Of a stretch of DNA of 64,000 nt, positions 30,517 through 39,947 are shown piece by piece. The DNA comes from Microcoleus vaginatus HSN003. GTDB taxonomy: Bacteria; Cyanobacteriota; Cyanobacteriia; Cyanobacteriales; Microcoleaceae. Within the stretch, counting starts at the first letter, position 1; every line of letters begins with the position of its first letter. The notes beneath the pieces are model-generated. The model did no database searches. It saw only the letters and a list, made by a program, of their open reading frames with translations, and had not been told where the DNA came from. A program made the translations under genes and the position numbers. The stretch is from contig NZ_CP031705.1 of NCBI RefSeq assembly GCF_022701255.1, positions 1,997,501 to 2,061,500 on the forward strand, written 5' to 3'.

Positions 30517-30752
30517 GAGGCTGCTATAACTTTAGCGTTAATTAAGGTAAAAATCCGATCTAGTTCTAGTAAGCTTGCTAATTCTACAACCTCTTCTGAA
30601 GTTAAAAGATTAGCCTTTTTTCGGTCGGCTAGTTCTTCTAATCGGGCTTGCAGGTTTTCCGTAAATTTGAATAAGTAAAGATTTCTGACTTTCTGAATCG
30701 AAATCTCACGATCGATCCAGTAAGAAGGTTGTACCATAAGTTCAGCTATCAT
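30507..30752 (-). CDS. Small partner protein of HNH endonuclease
   Basis: An 81-residue helical protein. LQARLEELADRKKANLLTSE and EVVELASLLELDRIFTL resemble the C-terminal half of the RHH-like protein at 27175-27546, but the ribbon-helix-helix N-terminus is not evident. It precedes and overlaps its HNH gene. The function is unknown; it is probably a cofactor or inhibitor of the nuclease. Confidence 0.65.
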   Translation of the reverse strand: MIAELMVQPSYWIDREISIQKVRNLYLFKFTENLQARLEELADRKKANLLTSEEVVELASLLELDRIFTLINAKVIAASCP

Positions 30753-30857
30753 GGTTATTCAATTACTCCAATTACTACCTGGATAGTCTTGATTATATCA
30801 TGAGAACAAAAGGATTACTTTAGAAAGAGCCGACCTACTTAGGCACGGCGCGATCGA

Positions 30858-30920
30858 AGAAACCGGGTTTTTTACCCAATCTGTCTGCTAAAACAAATTA
30901 TTGCCAAAAACCCGGTTTCT
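30858..30920. terminator. 15-bp inverted repeat downstream of topA
   Basis: AGAAACCGGGTTTTT (30858-30872) and its exact complement (30906-30920) enclose 33 bases. It lies 24 bp beyond the topA stop and is a third member of the ACCCGGTTT family. Confidence 0.65.
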
Positions 30921-30943
30921 GACCCTACAGTGCTTAAATCCTG

Positions 30944-33676
30944 CTAACTTGACTTAGTTGTTTTCTTGGCTGTTGTCGCAGTCGCCGTCTTTTTAGCAGT
31001 GGTTTTCTTCGCCGCAGTCGTCGTCTTTTTAGCAGTAGTTTTCTTGGCCGCAGTCTTCTCAGTTGCAGTCTCCGACTTCGCCGCCGCAGTCTTAGTAGAC
31101 TTCTTCGACTTGCTGCTAGATTTTCCGCCGCCCGCTGCTTCCTTGGTTGCTAACAATTCCAGTGCTCTTTGTAAGGTGAAATTCTCCACAGATTCATCCT
31201 TCGACAAAGAAGCATTGATATCCCCGTGTTTCACGTAGGGGCCGTAGCGGCCATCGTAAACATTGATCAATTCTCCCGACTCTGGATGCGCGCCCAATTC
31301 CTTCAAAGGTGTGGCTGATTTGCTGCGGCCGCGGGCGGCTTTCGGCTGCGATAATAACTCTAAAGCCCGATCGAGTTCGATCGTCAAAACATCATCCGGC
31401 GGTTTGATCGATCGATAATCTTTCCCCACCTTACCCTGGTCATGCACCACATAAGGCCCGTACATCCCCAAATTAGCTTGCACCTTCGCCCCCGTCTCCG
31501 GGTGAGTGCCCAACAACCGGGGTAAAGTCAACAAACTCACCGCCATATCCAGCGTCACGCTATCCTTATCCGTCCCCTTCGGTAAAGAAGCCCGCTTCGG
31601 TTTCTTGTTCGTTTCCGAAACTTCTCCTAACTGAACGTATGGCCCATAACTGCCAATCAGCACATAAATCGGTTCCCCGGTTTCCGGGTGAAGACCCAAT
31701 TTTTCCGGGCCTTCCATTTTTTGCTTTAACAGAAACTCCACTTGGTCCGGGTCTAAATCTGCCGGCGTCAAATCTTGGGGAATCGATGCTTTTACCAGGC
31801 CTTCTTCGCTTTCAGATTCCAGGTATGCGCCGAATTTGCCGATGCAGACTTTAGCAGAAATATTCTCCAATACCACAGTTCGGGCAACTTTCGCATCAAT
31901 CTGACTTTCCTGTTCTTTAACTTGGGTTGCGAGTCCGGTTTCCCCTGTATAAAACTTTTGCAAATACGGCAACCATTTCGCCTCGCCGGTGGCAATTTCA
32001 TCGAGGGTTTGTTCCATTCGGGAAGTAAAACCGGTGTCTACTAAATCGGGAAAATGTGTTTCCAATAAAGTCGTGACTGCGAAAGCGGTGAATGTCGGAA
32101 TTAAGGCGTTAGCTATTAATTTGGCATATCCGCGATCGACAATTGTACCGATAATACTCGCATAGGTACTCGGACGGCCCACGCCTTCGCTTTCGAGCAT
32201 TTTGACCAGAGAAGCTTCAGTGTAGCGGGCGGGAGGTTGAGTTTCGTGCCCGATCGCCTCTAAATCCTTACAATTAGGTTTATCGCCCACCTTCAGCGCC
32301 GGCAAAATCACCTCTTGGTCTTCCAACGCCGCATCTGGATCGTCGGAACCTTCCACGTAGGCCCGCAAAAAGCCTGGAAAATCAATGCGTTTGCCGCTGG
32401 AACGGAAACCGGCATCTTCTACCTGAGTTAGTACCGTGACGTGAGTTTGGCGGGAATCGGCCATTTGAGAAGCGACAGTCCGCTTCCAAATCAAATCATA
32501 GAGGCGGAAATCAATCCCATCCAATCCCGTTTGCTGCGGAGTCCGAAAAGTGCTGCCGGCGGGACGGATAGCTTCGTGGGCTTCCTGCGCGCCTTTGCTT
32601 TTCGTCGTATATTTGCGCGGTTGGGGGCTGAGGTATTCGCTGCCGTAAAGTTCTTGCACGCAACTGCGGGCCGCTTCGATCGCCTGTTCGGACAAATGCA
32701 CCGAATCCGTCCGCATATAGGTGATAAAACCGCGTTCGTAGAGACTTTGGGCAATACGCATCGTTTCCCGCGCACCCAGCCGCAGCTTACGGTTAGCTTC
32801 CTGCTGCAAAGTCGAGGTCGTAAACGGCGGCGAGGGTTTACGGGTGACTGGCCGTTCTTCGAGATTGGTGACAGTCCAAGGTTTGTTTTGAATGCGTGAG
32901 AGTAAAGCCCGCGCCTGTTCTTCGTTCAGCAAAAGTACGCGGCGGCCGGCGATAATTTGCCCGGTATTTTCATCAAAATCGCTGCCGTTTGCAACTTTCA
33001 CCTTGCCGACTGTCACGAGTTTGGCATCAAAGGAAATCTTGCCCTTTTCCAAAAGGGCTTTTAAATCCCAGTAACTACCTTGGCGGAAAGCGCGGCGTTC
33101 CCGTTCCCGGCGCACCAAAAGCCTGACTGCGACTGACTGCACTCTACCAGCGGACAAACCCCAAGCGATTTTTTTCCACAGTAGCGGAGAGAGTGTGTAA
33201 CCGACGAGTCTGTCGAGAATTCGGCGAGTTTCTTGGGCTTGTACTACTCGATTGTCGATATCGCGGCAGTGAGTTAAGGCGTCGCGGATAGCTTCGCGGG
33301 TGATTTCGTGAAACACCATCCGCTTGATGGGCACTTTGGGTTTGAGGATTTGCAGCAAATGCCAGGAAATGCTTTCGCCTTCCCGGTCTTCGTCAGTGGC
33401 TAGAATCAGTTCTGTGGCGTCTTTGAGGGCGTCTTTGAGTTCTTTAACAATTTTCTTTTTATCTTTCGGGATGACGTAGAGGGGTTCAAAGTCTGCTTCC
33501 ACGTTTACGCCCAGTTGCGCCCATTTTTCTCCTTTAACGGCTTCTGGTATTTCTTCGGCGGAGGATGGTAGGTCGCGGACATGGCCCATCGATGCCTCTA
33601 CACGGTAGGTGGAGGGCAGGAAGTTGCGGATGGTGCGGGCTTTGGTCGGAGATTCGACGATGACTAAGGTTGACAT
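30944..33676 (-). CDS. topA: DNA topoisomerase I
   Basis: A type IA topoisomerase that relaxes negative supercoils. The Toprim domain starts at residue 1 ([20 protein letters not shown]) with [16 protein letters not shown]. The catalytic Tyr is in [15 protein letters not shown] (~315), and [12 protein letters not shown] is also typical. Instead of four-cysteine zinc fingers, the C-terminus carries repeated LGxHPETG...YGPYV modules (from ~640). It ends in a ~60-residue Lys/Ala/Thr tail ([10 protein letters not shown] type), likely disordered and DNA-binding. The length of 910 suits cyanobacterial TopA. Confidence 0.97.
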   Translation of the reverse strand: MSTLVIVESPTKARTIRNFLPSTYRVEASMGHVRDLPSSAEEIPEAVKGEKWAQLGVNVEADFEPLYVIPKDKKKIVKELKDALKDATELILATDEDREGESISWHLLQILKPKVPIKRMVFHEITREAIRDALTHCRDIDNRVVQAQETRRILDRLVGYTLSPLLWKKIAWGLSAGRVQSVAVRLLVRRERERRAFRQGSYWDLKALLEKGKISFDAKLVTVGKVKVANGSDFDENTGQIIAGRRVLLLNEEQARALLSRIQNKPWTVTNLEERPVTRKPSPPFTTSTLQQEANRKLRLGARETMRIAQSLYERGFITYMRTDSVHLSEQAIEAARSCVQELYGSEYLSPQPRKYTTKSKGAQEAHEAIRPAGSTFRTPQQTGLDGIDFRLYDLIWKRTVASQMADSRQTHVTVLTQVEDAGFRSSGKRIDFPGFLRAYVEGSDDPDAALEDQEVILPALKVGDKPNCKDLEAIGHETQPPARYTEASLVKMLESEGVGRPSTYASIIGTIVDRGYAKLIANALIPTFTAFAVTTLLETHFPDLVDTGFTSRMEQTLDEIATGEAKWLPYLQKFYTGETGLATQVKEQESQIDAKVARTVVLENISAKVCIGKFGAYLESESEEGLVKASIPQDLTPADLDPDQVEFLLKQKMEGPEKLGLHPETGEPIYVLIGSYGPYVQLGEVSETNKKPKRASLPKGTDKDSVTLDMAVSLLTLPRLLGTHPETGAKVQANLGMYGPYVVHDQGKVGKDYRSIKPPDDVLTIELDRALELLSQPKAARGRSKSATPLKELGAHPESGELINVYDGRYGPYVKHGDINASLSKDESVENFTLQRALELLATKEAAGGGKSSSKSKKSTKTAAAKSETATEKTAAKKTTAKKTTTAAKKTTAKKTATATTAKKTTKSS

Positions 33677-34185
33677 GGCATCTTTTAAATATGGATGGCA
33701 GCGCAGCTAGAGGGTCTAAGTTAGAGAGTTTAGGTCAGATGTCAAGGCTTCTTTCAACTTTGGGGGATTATTTTCAAACTACCTTAATTTTTAAGTTATT
33801 GCCGATCGGGTGGCAGGTGACAAGCTGATGGGATTTTACTGCTTGCGGGGCCGAGGCTGCGAATCGCGTCTCTACAAGATGCACCGGATGATGACCTGAC
33901 TTTAGCAGAATTGTCGGTAACTGGATGTTGAGACTGCTGGATGTGGGCGGATGGTTCCTCAATCTGGTTGTAACTTGAAGCTTAGGGAAGGTTGGGGCGA
34001 TCGATTTTAGATTTTAGATTTTAGATTTTAGATTTTAGATAGGGCTTGCTGGATAAGTGCAGAAAGGTTACACGGCTTGGTTATGCGATCGTCCGATCAA
34101 GGAAAGTGTGCAAGATAAACAGGTAAAATAGTACAAAAGCCTTGCATCACCCAGTGCGAGCGTGTACAGAAAAGCTGAGCTTGCC
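33677..34185. other. Spacer upstream of topA with 7-bp repeat array
   Basis: No gene. A 7-bp GATTTTA array (about five copies) lies near 34003-34040. The topA promoter should lie near 33680-33780. From 34040 the sequence may belong to the IS5-group element, whose left edge is not certain. Confidence 0.5.
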
Positions 34186-35655
34186 TCAAGTCCCCCATCC
34201 GAGTTTGAACTGCCCTTTGGAGGAAGGTTGTCATCAGACAACCGTTGGGTAAAAATGGCCGAACTAATTCCCTGGTCAGAGTTTGAAGCAGAATATGCCC
34301 AAAACTTCCCCACAGAAAAGGGCGCACCAGCCAAATCATTTCGGATGGCATTGGGAGCATTAATCATCAAAGAAAAACTGGGAATTAGCGCTCGCGAAAC
34401 GGTAGAACAGATTCGCGAAAACCCCTATCTGCAATACTTTATCGGTCAATCAAGCTACAGTAATGAACTCGCATTTGACCCATCTCTATTAGTACACTTT
34501 CGGCAACGAATCAGTCCGAACCTCATCAATAAAGTCAACGAACGCATGGTCGAAAAAATGCGCTCTCTCACCCCAATCAAACCAGAAAAAAAAAAGGCTT
34601 CGGACGGCAAAAATGAGTCACCCAATCGCGGTAAGTTGATCGTAGATGCAACCTGTGCCCCAGCCGATATTAGTTATCCGACCGACTTAGGACTATTAAA
34701 CGGAGCCAGAGTTCATACAGAAAAAATCCTAGACATTCTCTATAAACAAATCAAAGAAAAAACCCATAAAAAACCAAGAACCTACCGTAATCTCGCCCGA
34801 AAAGATTACTTAGCAGTAGCCAAACAAAGACGACCCACCCGAAACAAAAGAAGACAGGCAATTAAAAAACAACTTCAGTACATCAAAAGAAACCTAGCTC
34901 ATATTGAACAGCTAATCGATTTAGGTGCGACCATAGAAGGTCTGAATAAAAAGCAATATAAAACTTTGCTAGTCCTCACAGAAGTCGCTCGCCAACAACA
35001 GTGGTTATTTGACAACGATAAACAGAGTATTGAGGATAGAATAGTAAGTTTAAGTCAACCCCATATTCGTCCTATAGTCAGAGGAAAAGCCGGGAAAAGC
35101 GTAGAGTTTGGAGCCAAACTGTCAGCCAGTTGTTTTGAAGGATATGTATTTTTAGACCGGATGAGCTGGGATAACTTTAACGAATCAGGGGACTTAAAAG
35201 CACAAGTAGAAGCTTATTATAGATTTACAGGATATTATCCAGAGTCAGTTCATGCAGATCGCATTTATCGTACAATATCAAACCGAGCGTGGTGCAAAGA
35301 AAGAGGAATTAGGCTCAGTGGGCCCCCTCTAGGAAGACCCCCAGCAAATGTGAGTAAATCAAAAAAGAAGCAAGCGTTGGAAGATGAGAGAATTAGAAAT
35401 GCAATTGAGGGCAAGTTTGGGCAAGGGAAACGAAGATTCGGTCTCAATCGAGTGATGGCAAAACTTGATAATACATCTGGTACAGTTATTGCAATTAGTT
35501 TTTTGGTAATGAACCTTGCTACCTGGTGGCGTCGGCTTTTTTGTGTGTTTTTATGTCTATTTGGAAAAAGAACACCTGTTTTTGGGTTGAAGATAATCCC
35601 CAATTATAGATGGGGGGACTCGATACAGAAAAAACTTATATTTAACTCTGCTTGA
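34186..35655 (+). mobile_element. IS5-group insertion sequence, boundaries approximate
   Basis: One DDE transposase gene nearly fills the element. Candidate ends are TCAAGTCCCCCATC (34186-34199) and, inverted, the complement of GATGGGGGGACTCGA (35609-35623), which match apart from one base and one extra C. The transposase frame runs 30 bp past the right candidate end, and no target duplication was found, so the true edges may lie further out. A GGTTGTC/GACAACC hairpin (34228-34245) precedes the start codon. Confidence 0.65.
34255..35655 (+). CDS. IS5/IS1182-like DDE transposase
   Basis: From the ATG at 34255 (MAELIPWSEFEAEYAQNF) the protein has 466 residues; a longer frame from 34162 is less likely because it includes the presumed inverted repeat. 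The N-terminal domain (ALIIKEKLGISARETVEQIREN, FDPSLLVHFRQRI) is of the DUF772 type. Catalytic acids are Asp in LIVDATCAPADI, Asp in SVHADRIYRT and Glu in RNAIEGKFGQGKRRFGL. All are present, so it is probably active. Confidence 0.9.
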   Translation: MAELIPWSEFEAEYAQNFPTEKGAPAKSFRMALGALIIKEKLGISARETVEQIRENPYLQYFIGQSSYSNELAFDPSLLVHFRQRISPNLINKVNERMVEKMRSLTPIKPEKKKASDGKNESPNRGKLIVDATCAPADISYPTDLGLLNGARVHTEKILDILYKQIKEKTHKKPRTYRNLARKDYLAVAKQRRPTRNKRRQAIKKQLQYIKRNLAHIEQLIDLGATIEGLNKKQYKTLLVLTEVARQQQWLFDNDKQSIEDRIVSLSQPHIRPIVRGKAGKSVEFGAKLSASCFEGYVFLDRMSWDNFNESGDLKAQVEAYYRFTGYYPESVHADRIYRTISNRAWCKERGIRLSGPPLGRPPANVSKSKKKQALEDERIRNAIEGKFGQGKRRFGLNRVMAKLDNTSGTVIAISFLVMNLATWWRRLFCVFLCLFGKRTPVFGLKIIPNYRWGDSIQKKLIFNSA

Positions 35656-35834
35656 ATATATCGATCGCTCCTGTTCTTAGTTTGCGATCGATTATTCAGC
35701 AAACCCTAGATAGGGAAAGATTTACTGAGTATAGGTTTGGGACTTTGGTACAGTACGCTGTGCAGCATAAGCGTGGCGATCGGAAAAAAAGCAATCACAG
35801 GGGATTAAAATTACTTGAGCGATCGAGCAATTCG

Positions 35835-36518
35835 ATGAATAATGCTATGGCATTTGAATTTGACCATCTTTTTATCCTTACTGATATTGGTGCTTCGCAA
35901 GCTAATCGTTTATCATCCTTCGGTTTAGTTGAGGGTGGAGCTCGCATTCATCACGGACAAGGTACAGCCAATCGCTGTTTCTTTTTCCATAACGCAATGT
36001 TGGAATTGTTATGGGTTCACGATCCCGAAGAGGCGCAGTCTGAGCCAATTCATCTGACTCGTCTTTGGGAGCGATCGACAAATCGGAATAATGGTGCGTG
36101 TCCATTTGGCATCTGTTTGCGTCCAGCCAAAGGTTCGGAGGACACAGTTGCATTTTCTAGTTGGGCATATCGTCCACCTTATTTATCTGAAACGATGAGT
36201 ATAATGGTGGCAACAAATAGTGATGTGTTGACTGAGCCGATGCTTTTCCAAATTTCCTTTGGTAAACGTCCACATCAATACTCGGCCCAGAAGTCACAGC
36301 CTTTGGATCATGGTGTTGGTTTCCGCGAAATTACTCGTGTAGAATTAGTCAGTCCTGCTGCCAATAATCCGTCACCTGAACTTCAAGCAGTGCTTGAGAC
36401 AAATCAGCTAAAGTTACGGATAGGAGCCGAATATTTTGTGGAGCTTGGTTTTGATGGAGAAGCCCAGGGACAACAGGTAGATTTTCGACCGGGATTGCCG
36501 CTTATTATCAATTGGTAA
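35835..36518 (+). CDS. Glyoxalase/VOC-superfamily protein
   Basis: I start at the ATG at 35835 (MNNAMAFEFDHLFILTD), giving 227 residues; an upstream frame from 35652 only adds IS-junction sequence. FDHLFILTDIGA..ANRLSSFGLVEG and GTANRCFFFHNAMLELLWV follow the beta-alpha-beta plan of VOC/Glyoxalase_3 domains, with possible metal ligands His and Glu. The substrate is unknown. It lies directly downstream of the IS and may have lost its original promoter. Confidence 0.7.
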   Translation: MNNAMAFEFDHLFILTDIGASQANRLSSFGLVEGGARIHHGQGTANRCFFFHNAMLELLWVHDPEEAQSEPIHLTRLWERSTNRNNGACPFGICLRPAKGSEDTVAFSSWAYRPPYLSETMSIMVATNSDVLTEPMLFQISFGKRPHQYSAQKSQPLDHGVGFREITRVELVSPAANNPSPELQAVLETNQLKLRIGAEYFVELGFDGEAQGQQVDFRPGLPLIINW

Positions 36519-36532
36519 TCTAAATCCGCCAG

Positions 36533-36640
36533 CTAACAAGGAGTTCTATAAGCTGTAGGAGTCATACCAGTAAGCTGCCGAAACTTTTTGCTTAAATGGC
36601 TGTGGCTATTGAACCCGCACCAATCCGGCAATTTCTATTT
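36533..36640 (-). pseudogene. C-terminal remnant of an AraC-family regulator
   Basis: The minus strand reads WCGFNSHSHLSKKFRQLTG, then MTPTAYR, to a stop at 36533. This is the second helix-turn-helix of AraC/XylS regulators (usual CGFSSQSHLSKVFRQHTGMTP). Upstream the frame loses similarity and no start exists, so only ~35 codons remain. Confidence 0.75.
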
Positions 36641-36779
36641 TAGTTTACCTAGTGCTTTGATTTGAAAGTCTGTAAACTTGTTTTTTAAAATCGTTTTTAA
36701 GCCAATTTATAGTTTCCTTTAGACCACTAATTGAGTGAACTTTTTGGAGAAATTGCGGTAGTATACTTTAACTAGCAAG

Positions 36780-37286
36780 CTACTGTGAGCAATTTTTTTT
36801 AGTTTTTTTTTCGAGGCTTGGCTCCTGAGAGTTTTCGTTGCTCACAGGCTTTGGTTCTTTTAAGTTGGCTTTCATGCGATAGTGTACTTGCTTGTGTAAA
36901 GTTTGATATTTGACTGATACTTGATAGTTCTCTTCTATCCATTGACCAATTTCTTTATAAGTCTTAAAATCACAGGATTCTTCACTTAACTTTTCTGATA
37001 GTCCGGCTATTACCGCTGAGGGAATTACTCGGGGTCTACCAGTTGCTTGCCGTATTTCTAACAGTTCTGGCATACCGCCAGCAGTATATTGTGTTAACCA
37101 TCTATGTACAGTAATTCTATGTACACCTAGACGTTCCGCTACATCTGTAAGGCTTTGACTCGCTCCAGTTTTTAACCAATAAAGTGCCTGAATTTTTTGT
37201 TTATTAGGTAGAGTTCGCTGCTCGGACAGAATTATTTTTAACTCGTCTGCTGTTAAATCAATTCTTTCTTGGTAGTTGACTTTCAT
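36780..37286 (-). CDS. IS630-type transposase N-terminal half (orfA-like), orfB missing
   Basis: A 168-residue helix-turn-helix protein: SLTDVAERLGVHRITVHRWLTQY, then GRPRVIPSAV and FKTYKEIGQWIEENYQVSVKYQTLHKQVHYRMKANLK. This is the N-terminal half of IS630/Tc1-type transposases, which often shift frame at an A-run into a DDE half. Poly-A runs occur at its end (KKTKKN, 36787-36810), but the following 260 bp contain no DDE domain. The element is therefore truncated, or this is a stray HTH gene. It lies between two broken genes. Confidence 0.7.
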   Translation of the reverse strand: MKVNYQERIDLTADELKIILSEQRTLPNKQKIQALYWLKTGASQSLTDVAERLGVHRITVHRWLTQYTAGGMPELLEIRQATGRPRVIPSAVIAGLSEKLSEESCDFKTYKEIGQWIEENYQVSVKYQTLHKQVHYRMKANLKEPKPVSNENSQEPSLEKKTKKNCSQ

Positions 37287-37347
37287 AAAGTATTCCTCAA
37301 ACTCTAAGAGTCATTGTAGCATTTTTTGGGAGAAATAATATTATTGA

Positions 37348-37503
37348 CTAAACGAAGCACTGGCAAAAGTTGAGCGTAGTAGCATTGACGGCGCGAAACT
37401 ATGGGCTAGCTACCTTGCCAACTGGATAATCTGGAATCATATTCGTGTAGCAGCAGCGCTTGCTGCGGCATCGCTCATCATTGCGCTTTGCGATCGAGGC
37501 AAT
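37348..37503 (+). pseudogene. Fragment of a DUF1772 (anthrone-oxygenase-like) membrane protein
   Basis: The plus strand reads LNEALAKVERSSIDGAKLW, ASYLANWIIWNHIRV and AALAAASLIIALCD. This matches the C-terminal part of DUF1772 proteins (LW..YL..W..WNH.RT). A stop codon lies directly upstream in frame and there is no start, so the 5' part is lost. The frame then runs on without similarity to 37724. Confidence 0.6.
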
Positions 37504-37743
37504 AGTGAACTGATTTCACCTTTTCTAACTTCGATCCTTGGAATTGCGTTGCCGGTGTCGCAAACTTTCAATCTCCAAAGTCTCTTCAATTTCCCATTGA
37601 AACTTTCCTTCTCCCATGACTGCCGCAATCTTGGAACTTGGGAGGGGGCGAGCACCTCTGGGAAGTCTGGACTCTTTGAATCCCTCTCCTTTAAGCGTAT
37701 ACGGGAGGTCATAGTGATGGCATAACTGTTTCAATTTCTCAAT
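37504..37743. other. Spacer with ambiguous open frames
   Basis: Both strands stay open here but neither reads like a known protein. A minus-strand frame (37525-37734) starting MKQLCHHYDLPYTLKGEG lies 10 bp downstream of the RNase H stop and may be a decayed gene. I do not support it as a gene. Confidence 0.3.
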
Positions 37744-38364
37744 CTAATCCAGTGGCAAAGCTCCTATCCATGCCTTACCATTCCAACTCAGTCCGGCTTT
37801 ATTCAACCGCTGCTTGACGGGATAAGTTTTTCCATAAATAAGAATGTTAACTCGTTGCTCAATGCTTCTGGGCACTGTTAAATTAACGCTGTTTTCAATT
37901 GTTTTTAGTGGTTGAACTGTCTGTGGGCACTGATTTATTACCGGGTGTTCCCCACCGAAATTAGCAGAAATTTTGCCCCAAGATGAAGTATGCCACTTCA
38001 AGACAGCATTGGCGTAATCTTTATTTTTTAACCAACTTAATGCCCTTTCAATTAAGTTAAATATTTCTTCGTTATTTTCACTTCGTTCCCAGTCTGTCCA
38101 CACATTCTTGCTTCTCACCCACAGAATAGCTGTTTCCGAAGCGGAATAAATAGGTATGTTCCTACCTTGATTGTTGAGATGAGCTAGGGCATGAACAATT
38201 GCTAAAAATTCTGCGAGTTCCTTCGTACCATTGGACATGGGGCGCTTGTGAAAAATTACTTCCCTGGTTGCTGTATGCACGCCTCTGTATTCAACATCAC
38301 CCTGATTGCCAATACCTGAGGCCTCGACGCAAATACTATCTACGATCGGTTTACTTACAGGCAT
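37744..38364 (-). CDS. Ribonuclease H-family protein
   Basis: I start at the ATG at 38364 (MPVSKPIVDSICVEASG), preceded by AGAGGAAAAATT, a strong ribosome site; a frame from 38427 overlaps the methyltransferase remnant. Residues ~8-140 form an RNase HI fold: an Asp/Glu-bearing first strand (VDSICVEASGIGNQGDVEYRGV), KELAEFLAIVHAL with catalytic Glu, SASETAILWVRSKN and a distal region with Asp/Asn residues. The C-terminal third (~150-206, GKTYPVKQRLNKAGLSWNGKAW) is a separate small domain. RNase H removes RNA from RNA-DNA hybrids. Confidence 0.75.
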   Translation of the reverse strand: MPVSKPIVDSICVEASGIGNQGDVEYRGVHTATREVIFHKRPMSNGTKELAEFLAIVHALAHLNNQGRNIPIYSASETAILWVRSKNVWTDWERSENNEEIFNLIERALSWLKNKDYANAVLKWHTSSWGKISANFGGEHPVINQCPQTVQPLKTIENSVNLTVPRSIEQRVNILIYGKTYPVKQRLNKAGLSWNGKAWIGALPLD

Positions 38365-38624
38365 AATTTTTCCTCTTGCCTTAGCTTGATATTTTACACA
38401 AAGTTGGTGGATGAGATTTATAGGCAATTACAAAAAACATTGTGACATTCTTCTAAAAATTCTGCATCTGCTTCCTCAAACTCGATATTTGTCAATGCTA
38501 AATCGGTAATTTTTTGCTGAGCTTGCCGCAACATTCCCGAAGCAAAGTCAGTTCCCAAAACACGCCCCGTAGAACCAACAACCTCCGCAGCCGCAATCGC
38601 CGCTAAACCTGTTCCGGTGGCTAT

Positions 38625-38674
38625 AGCAATCCTAAATGATTTTCTATATCTAGAGCAATCCTAAATGATTTTCT
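38625..38674. repeat. Doubled left terminus of the IS630 element
   Basis: The 21-bp sequence AGCAATCCTAAATGATTTTC(T) occurs at 38625-38645 and again at 38654-38674, separated by ATATCTAG. That spacer resembles the target gene just outside the right end (TATATCTAGA), pointing to an earlier insertion or aberrant excision at the same site. Confidence 0.8.
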
Positions 38675-39779
38675 GTGTGTAAGTATATTGACGTATTTTG
38701 GGGAAATCAAATTTATGTTCGTTAGTAAAAAACTCAAACAGAAACTTGACAATCTTAAAAGACCTACATAAATACCAATACTTTCTTAAAAAGTTTTTAG
38801 CTTGTAACCAAATATCTTCAACGGGGTTCTGTTGGGGAGCATTGGGAGCAAATAAAATACAAGTAATTGACCAATTAGCAGGTTCTTTGGCAGCATTGAG
38901 TTCTAATAAAAAGTCTCTAAATTCTCCATATTTATGATAACTAGCTCCATCCCAAATCAAGATAATCTTGCGATTTTTATATTTATCTTGTAAGTATTTT
39001 ATGAATTTAACTGTTGATTTTCCATCACCAGATGGATGGCTCTGAACATGGAATTCTTTGCTTTGATAATTGAGTGCGCCAAAATAAGTTTGTCTATCTT
39101 TTTCATTGGTAATTGGGACTTCAATTCGGATTTGGGATTGACCCCAAACATAACCAGTCAGATCACCATGAAGTAGATGACATTCATCTAAAAACAATAC
39201 TATTATTTCCCCAGACTCTATACCAGCCTTGTTTTTAAATAAAATATCGTTAATTTCTTCCGTCTTTTTTTTTACCAGTTCTTTATCAAATTTAGGATTA
39301 ATTTTTTGAGTTTTTTTCCAACTAATTTTCGCCCGGTCAAAAAGTTCATAGTAACTCTGTTTTGATTTATATATCACACCAAATTCTTCTTCTAAATAAG
39401 TAACTAGCTCATCTAAATTCCAATATTCTTTATTTCTTAACCACTCGATTACTTCAGTATTTTGTAGAGCTGTTAAATACCCTTTTGACCCTTTATGTCC
39501 TAGTTTGATTCCGGCGATGCCTTTGGTTTTAAATTGTTTTTTCCAATAACCAATAAAAAAATTACTTACACCTAAAATTTTGCTGATCTCATGGTAGATA
39601 TTACCTGAGAGCGCCATCCTTACAGCTATTGCTCGTTTTAGTTCTCTGGCATCTATATCGCTTTTAATGAAAGATTCTAAACAATCTATTTCTTTTTGCC
39701 TATCTTTTTGTTGCAGTTGTAAGTTATTCATTTTTTTATGGTCACGATCGAGTATTGCATATAATTGTATCACAATCAT
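38661..39779 (-). CDS. IS630-family DDE transposase
   Basis: A 372-residue transposase, possibly starting at Met17 (39731). An N-terminal HTH (GNIYHEISKILGVSNFFIGYW) precedes the catalytic domain: Asp in VLFLDECHLLHG, Asp in ILIWDGASYH and Glu in NAPQQNPVEDIWLQ. The complete DDE triad suggests activity. Confidence 0.92.
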   Translation of the reverse strand: MIVIQLYAILDRDHKKMNNLQLQQKDRQKEIDCLESFIKSDIDARELKRAIAVRMALSGNIYHEISKILGVSNFFIGYWKKQFKTKGIAGIKLGHKGSKGYLTALQNTEVIEWLRNKEYWNLDELVTYLEEEFGVIYKSKQSYYELFDRAKISWKKTQKINPKFDKELVKKKTEEINDILFKNKAGIESGEIIVLFLDECHLLHGDLTGYVWGQSQIRIEVPITNEKDRQTYFGALNYQSKEFHVQSHPSGDGKSTVKFIKYLQDKYKNRKIILIWDGASYHKYGEFRDFLLELNAAKEPANWSITCILFAPNAPQQNPVEDIWLQAKNFLRKYWYLCRSFKIVKFLFEFFTNEHKFDFPKIRQYTYTQKII

Positions 39780-39947
39780 GATAATGATTTAGGATTGCTA
39801 TATATCTAGAACAAGCTTGCCCGATCGCACTTTTGCCAATTTTACTAACCGAGTTGCAGCCTGTTTGTGAAATTCATTCTCGTAGTCGGGGCGGTTGTTG
39901 AAGTTATTGAGAATCTGCTGTTTTTCGGCACTTAGCGAGTCAGTCAT

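Larger units (their letters stand above)
38624..39800 (-). mobile_element. IS630-family insertion sequence, 1177 bp
   Basis: Ends are TAGCAATCCTAAATGATT (from 38624) and, inverted, TAGCAATCCTAAATCATT (to 39800). A TA dinucleotide is duplicated at 38622-38623 and 39801-39802, as IS630/Tc1 elements do. The single transposase gene is intact. A second copy of the left end is present inside (38654-38674). Confidence 0.92.
38418..39947 (-). pseudogene. SAM methyltransferase gene split by IS630 element and 3'-truncated
   Basis: The 5' piece (39947-39803) encodes [19 protein letters not shown], then [13 protein letters not shown] and KLVLDI. The next piece (38621-38418) continues exactly as ATGTGLAAIAAAEVVG, GRVLGTDFASGMLRQAQQK and FEEADAEFLEECHN, the motif I to motif II region of UbiE-like methyltransferases. 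Removing the IS630 element and one TA restores a continuous LDIATGTG. After ECHNVF similarity stops and a stop codon ends the frame, so the C-terminal half is deleted next to the RNase H gene. Confidence 0.88.

Noticed and set aside
34165..35632. TACAGAAAA direct repeats (34165, 35624) as target duplication of the IS5-group element
   Set aside because: The left copy is 13 bp away from the candidate inverted repeat, so it does not abut the element; likely chance.
36720..37340. Inverted ends of a complete IS630 element around 36780-37286
   Set aside because: The TTTTTGGAGAAAT similarities on both sides are direct, not inverted, and no DDE half was found.
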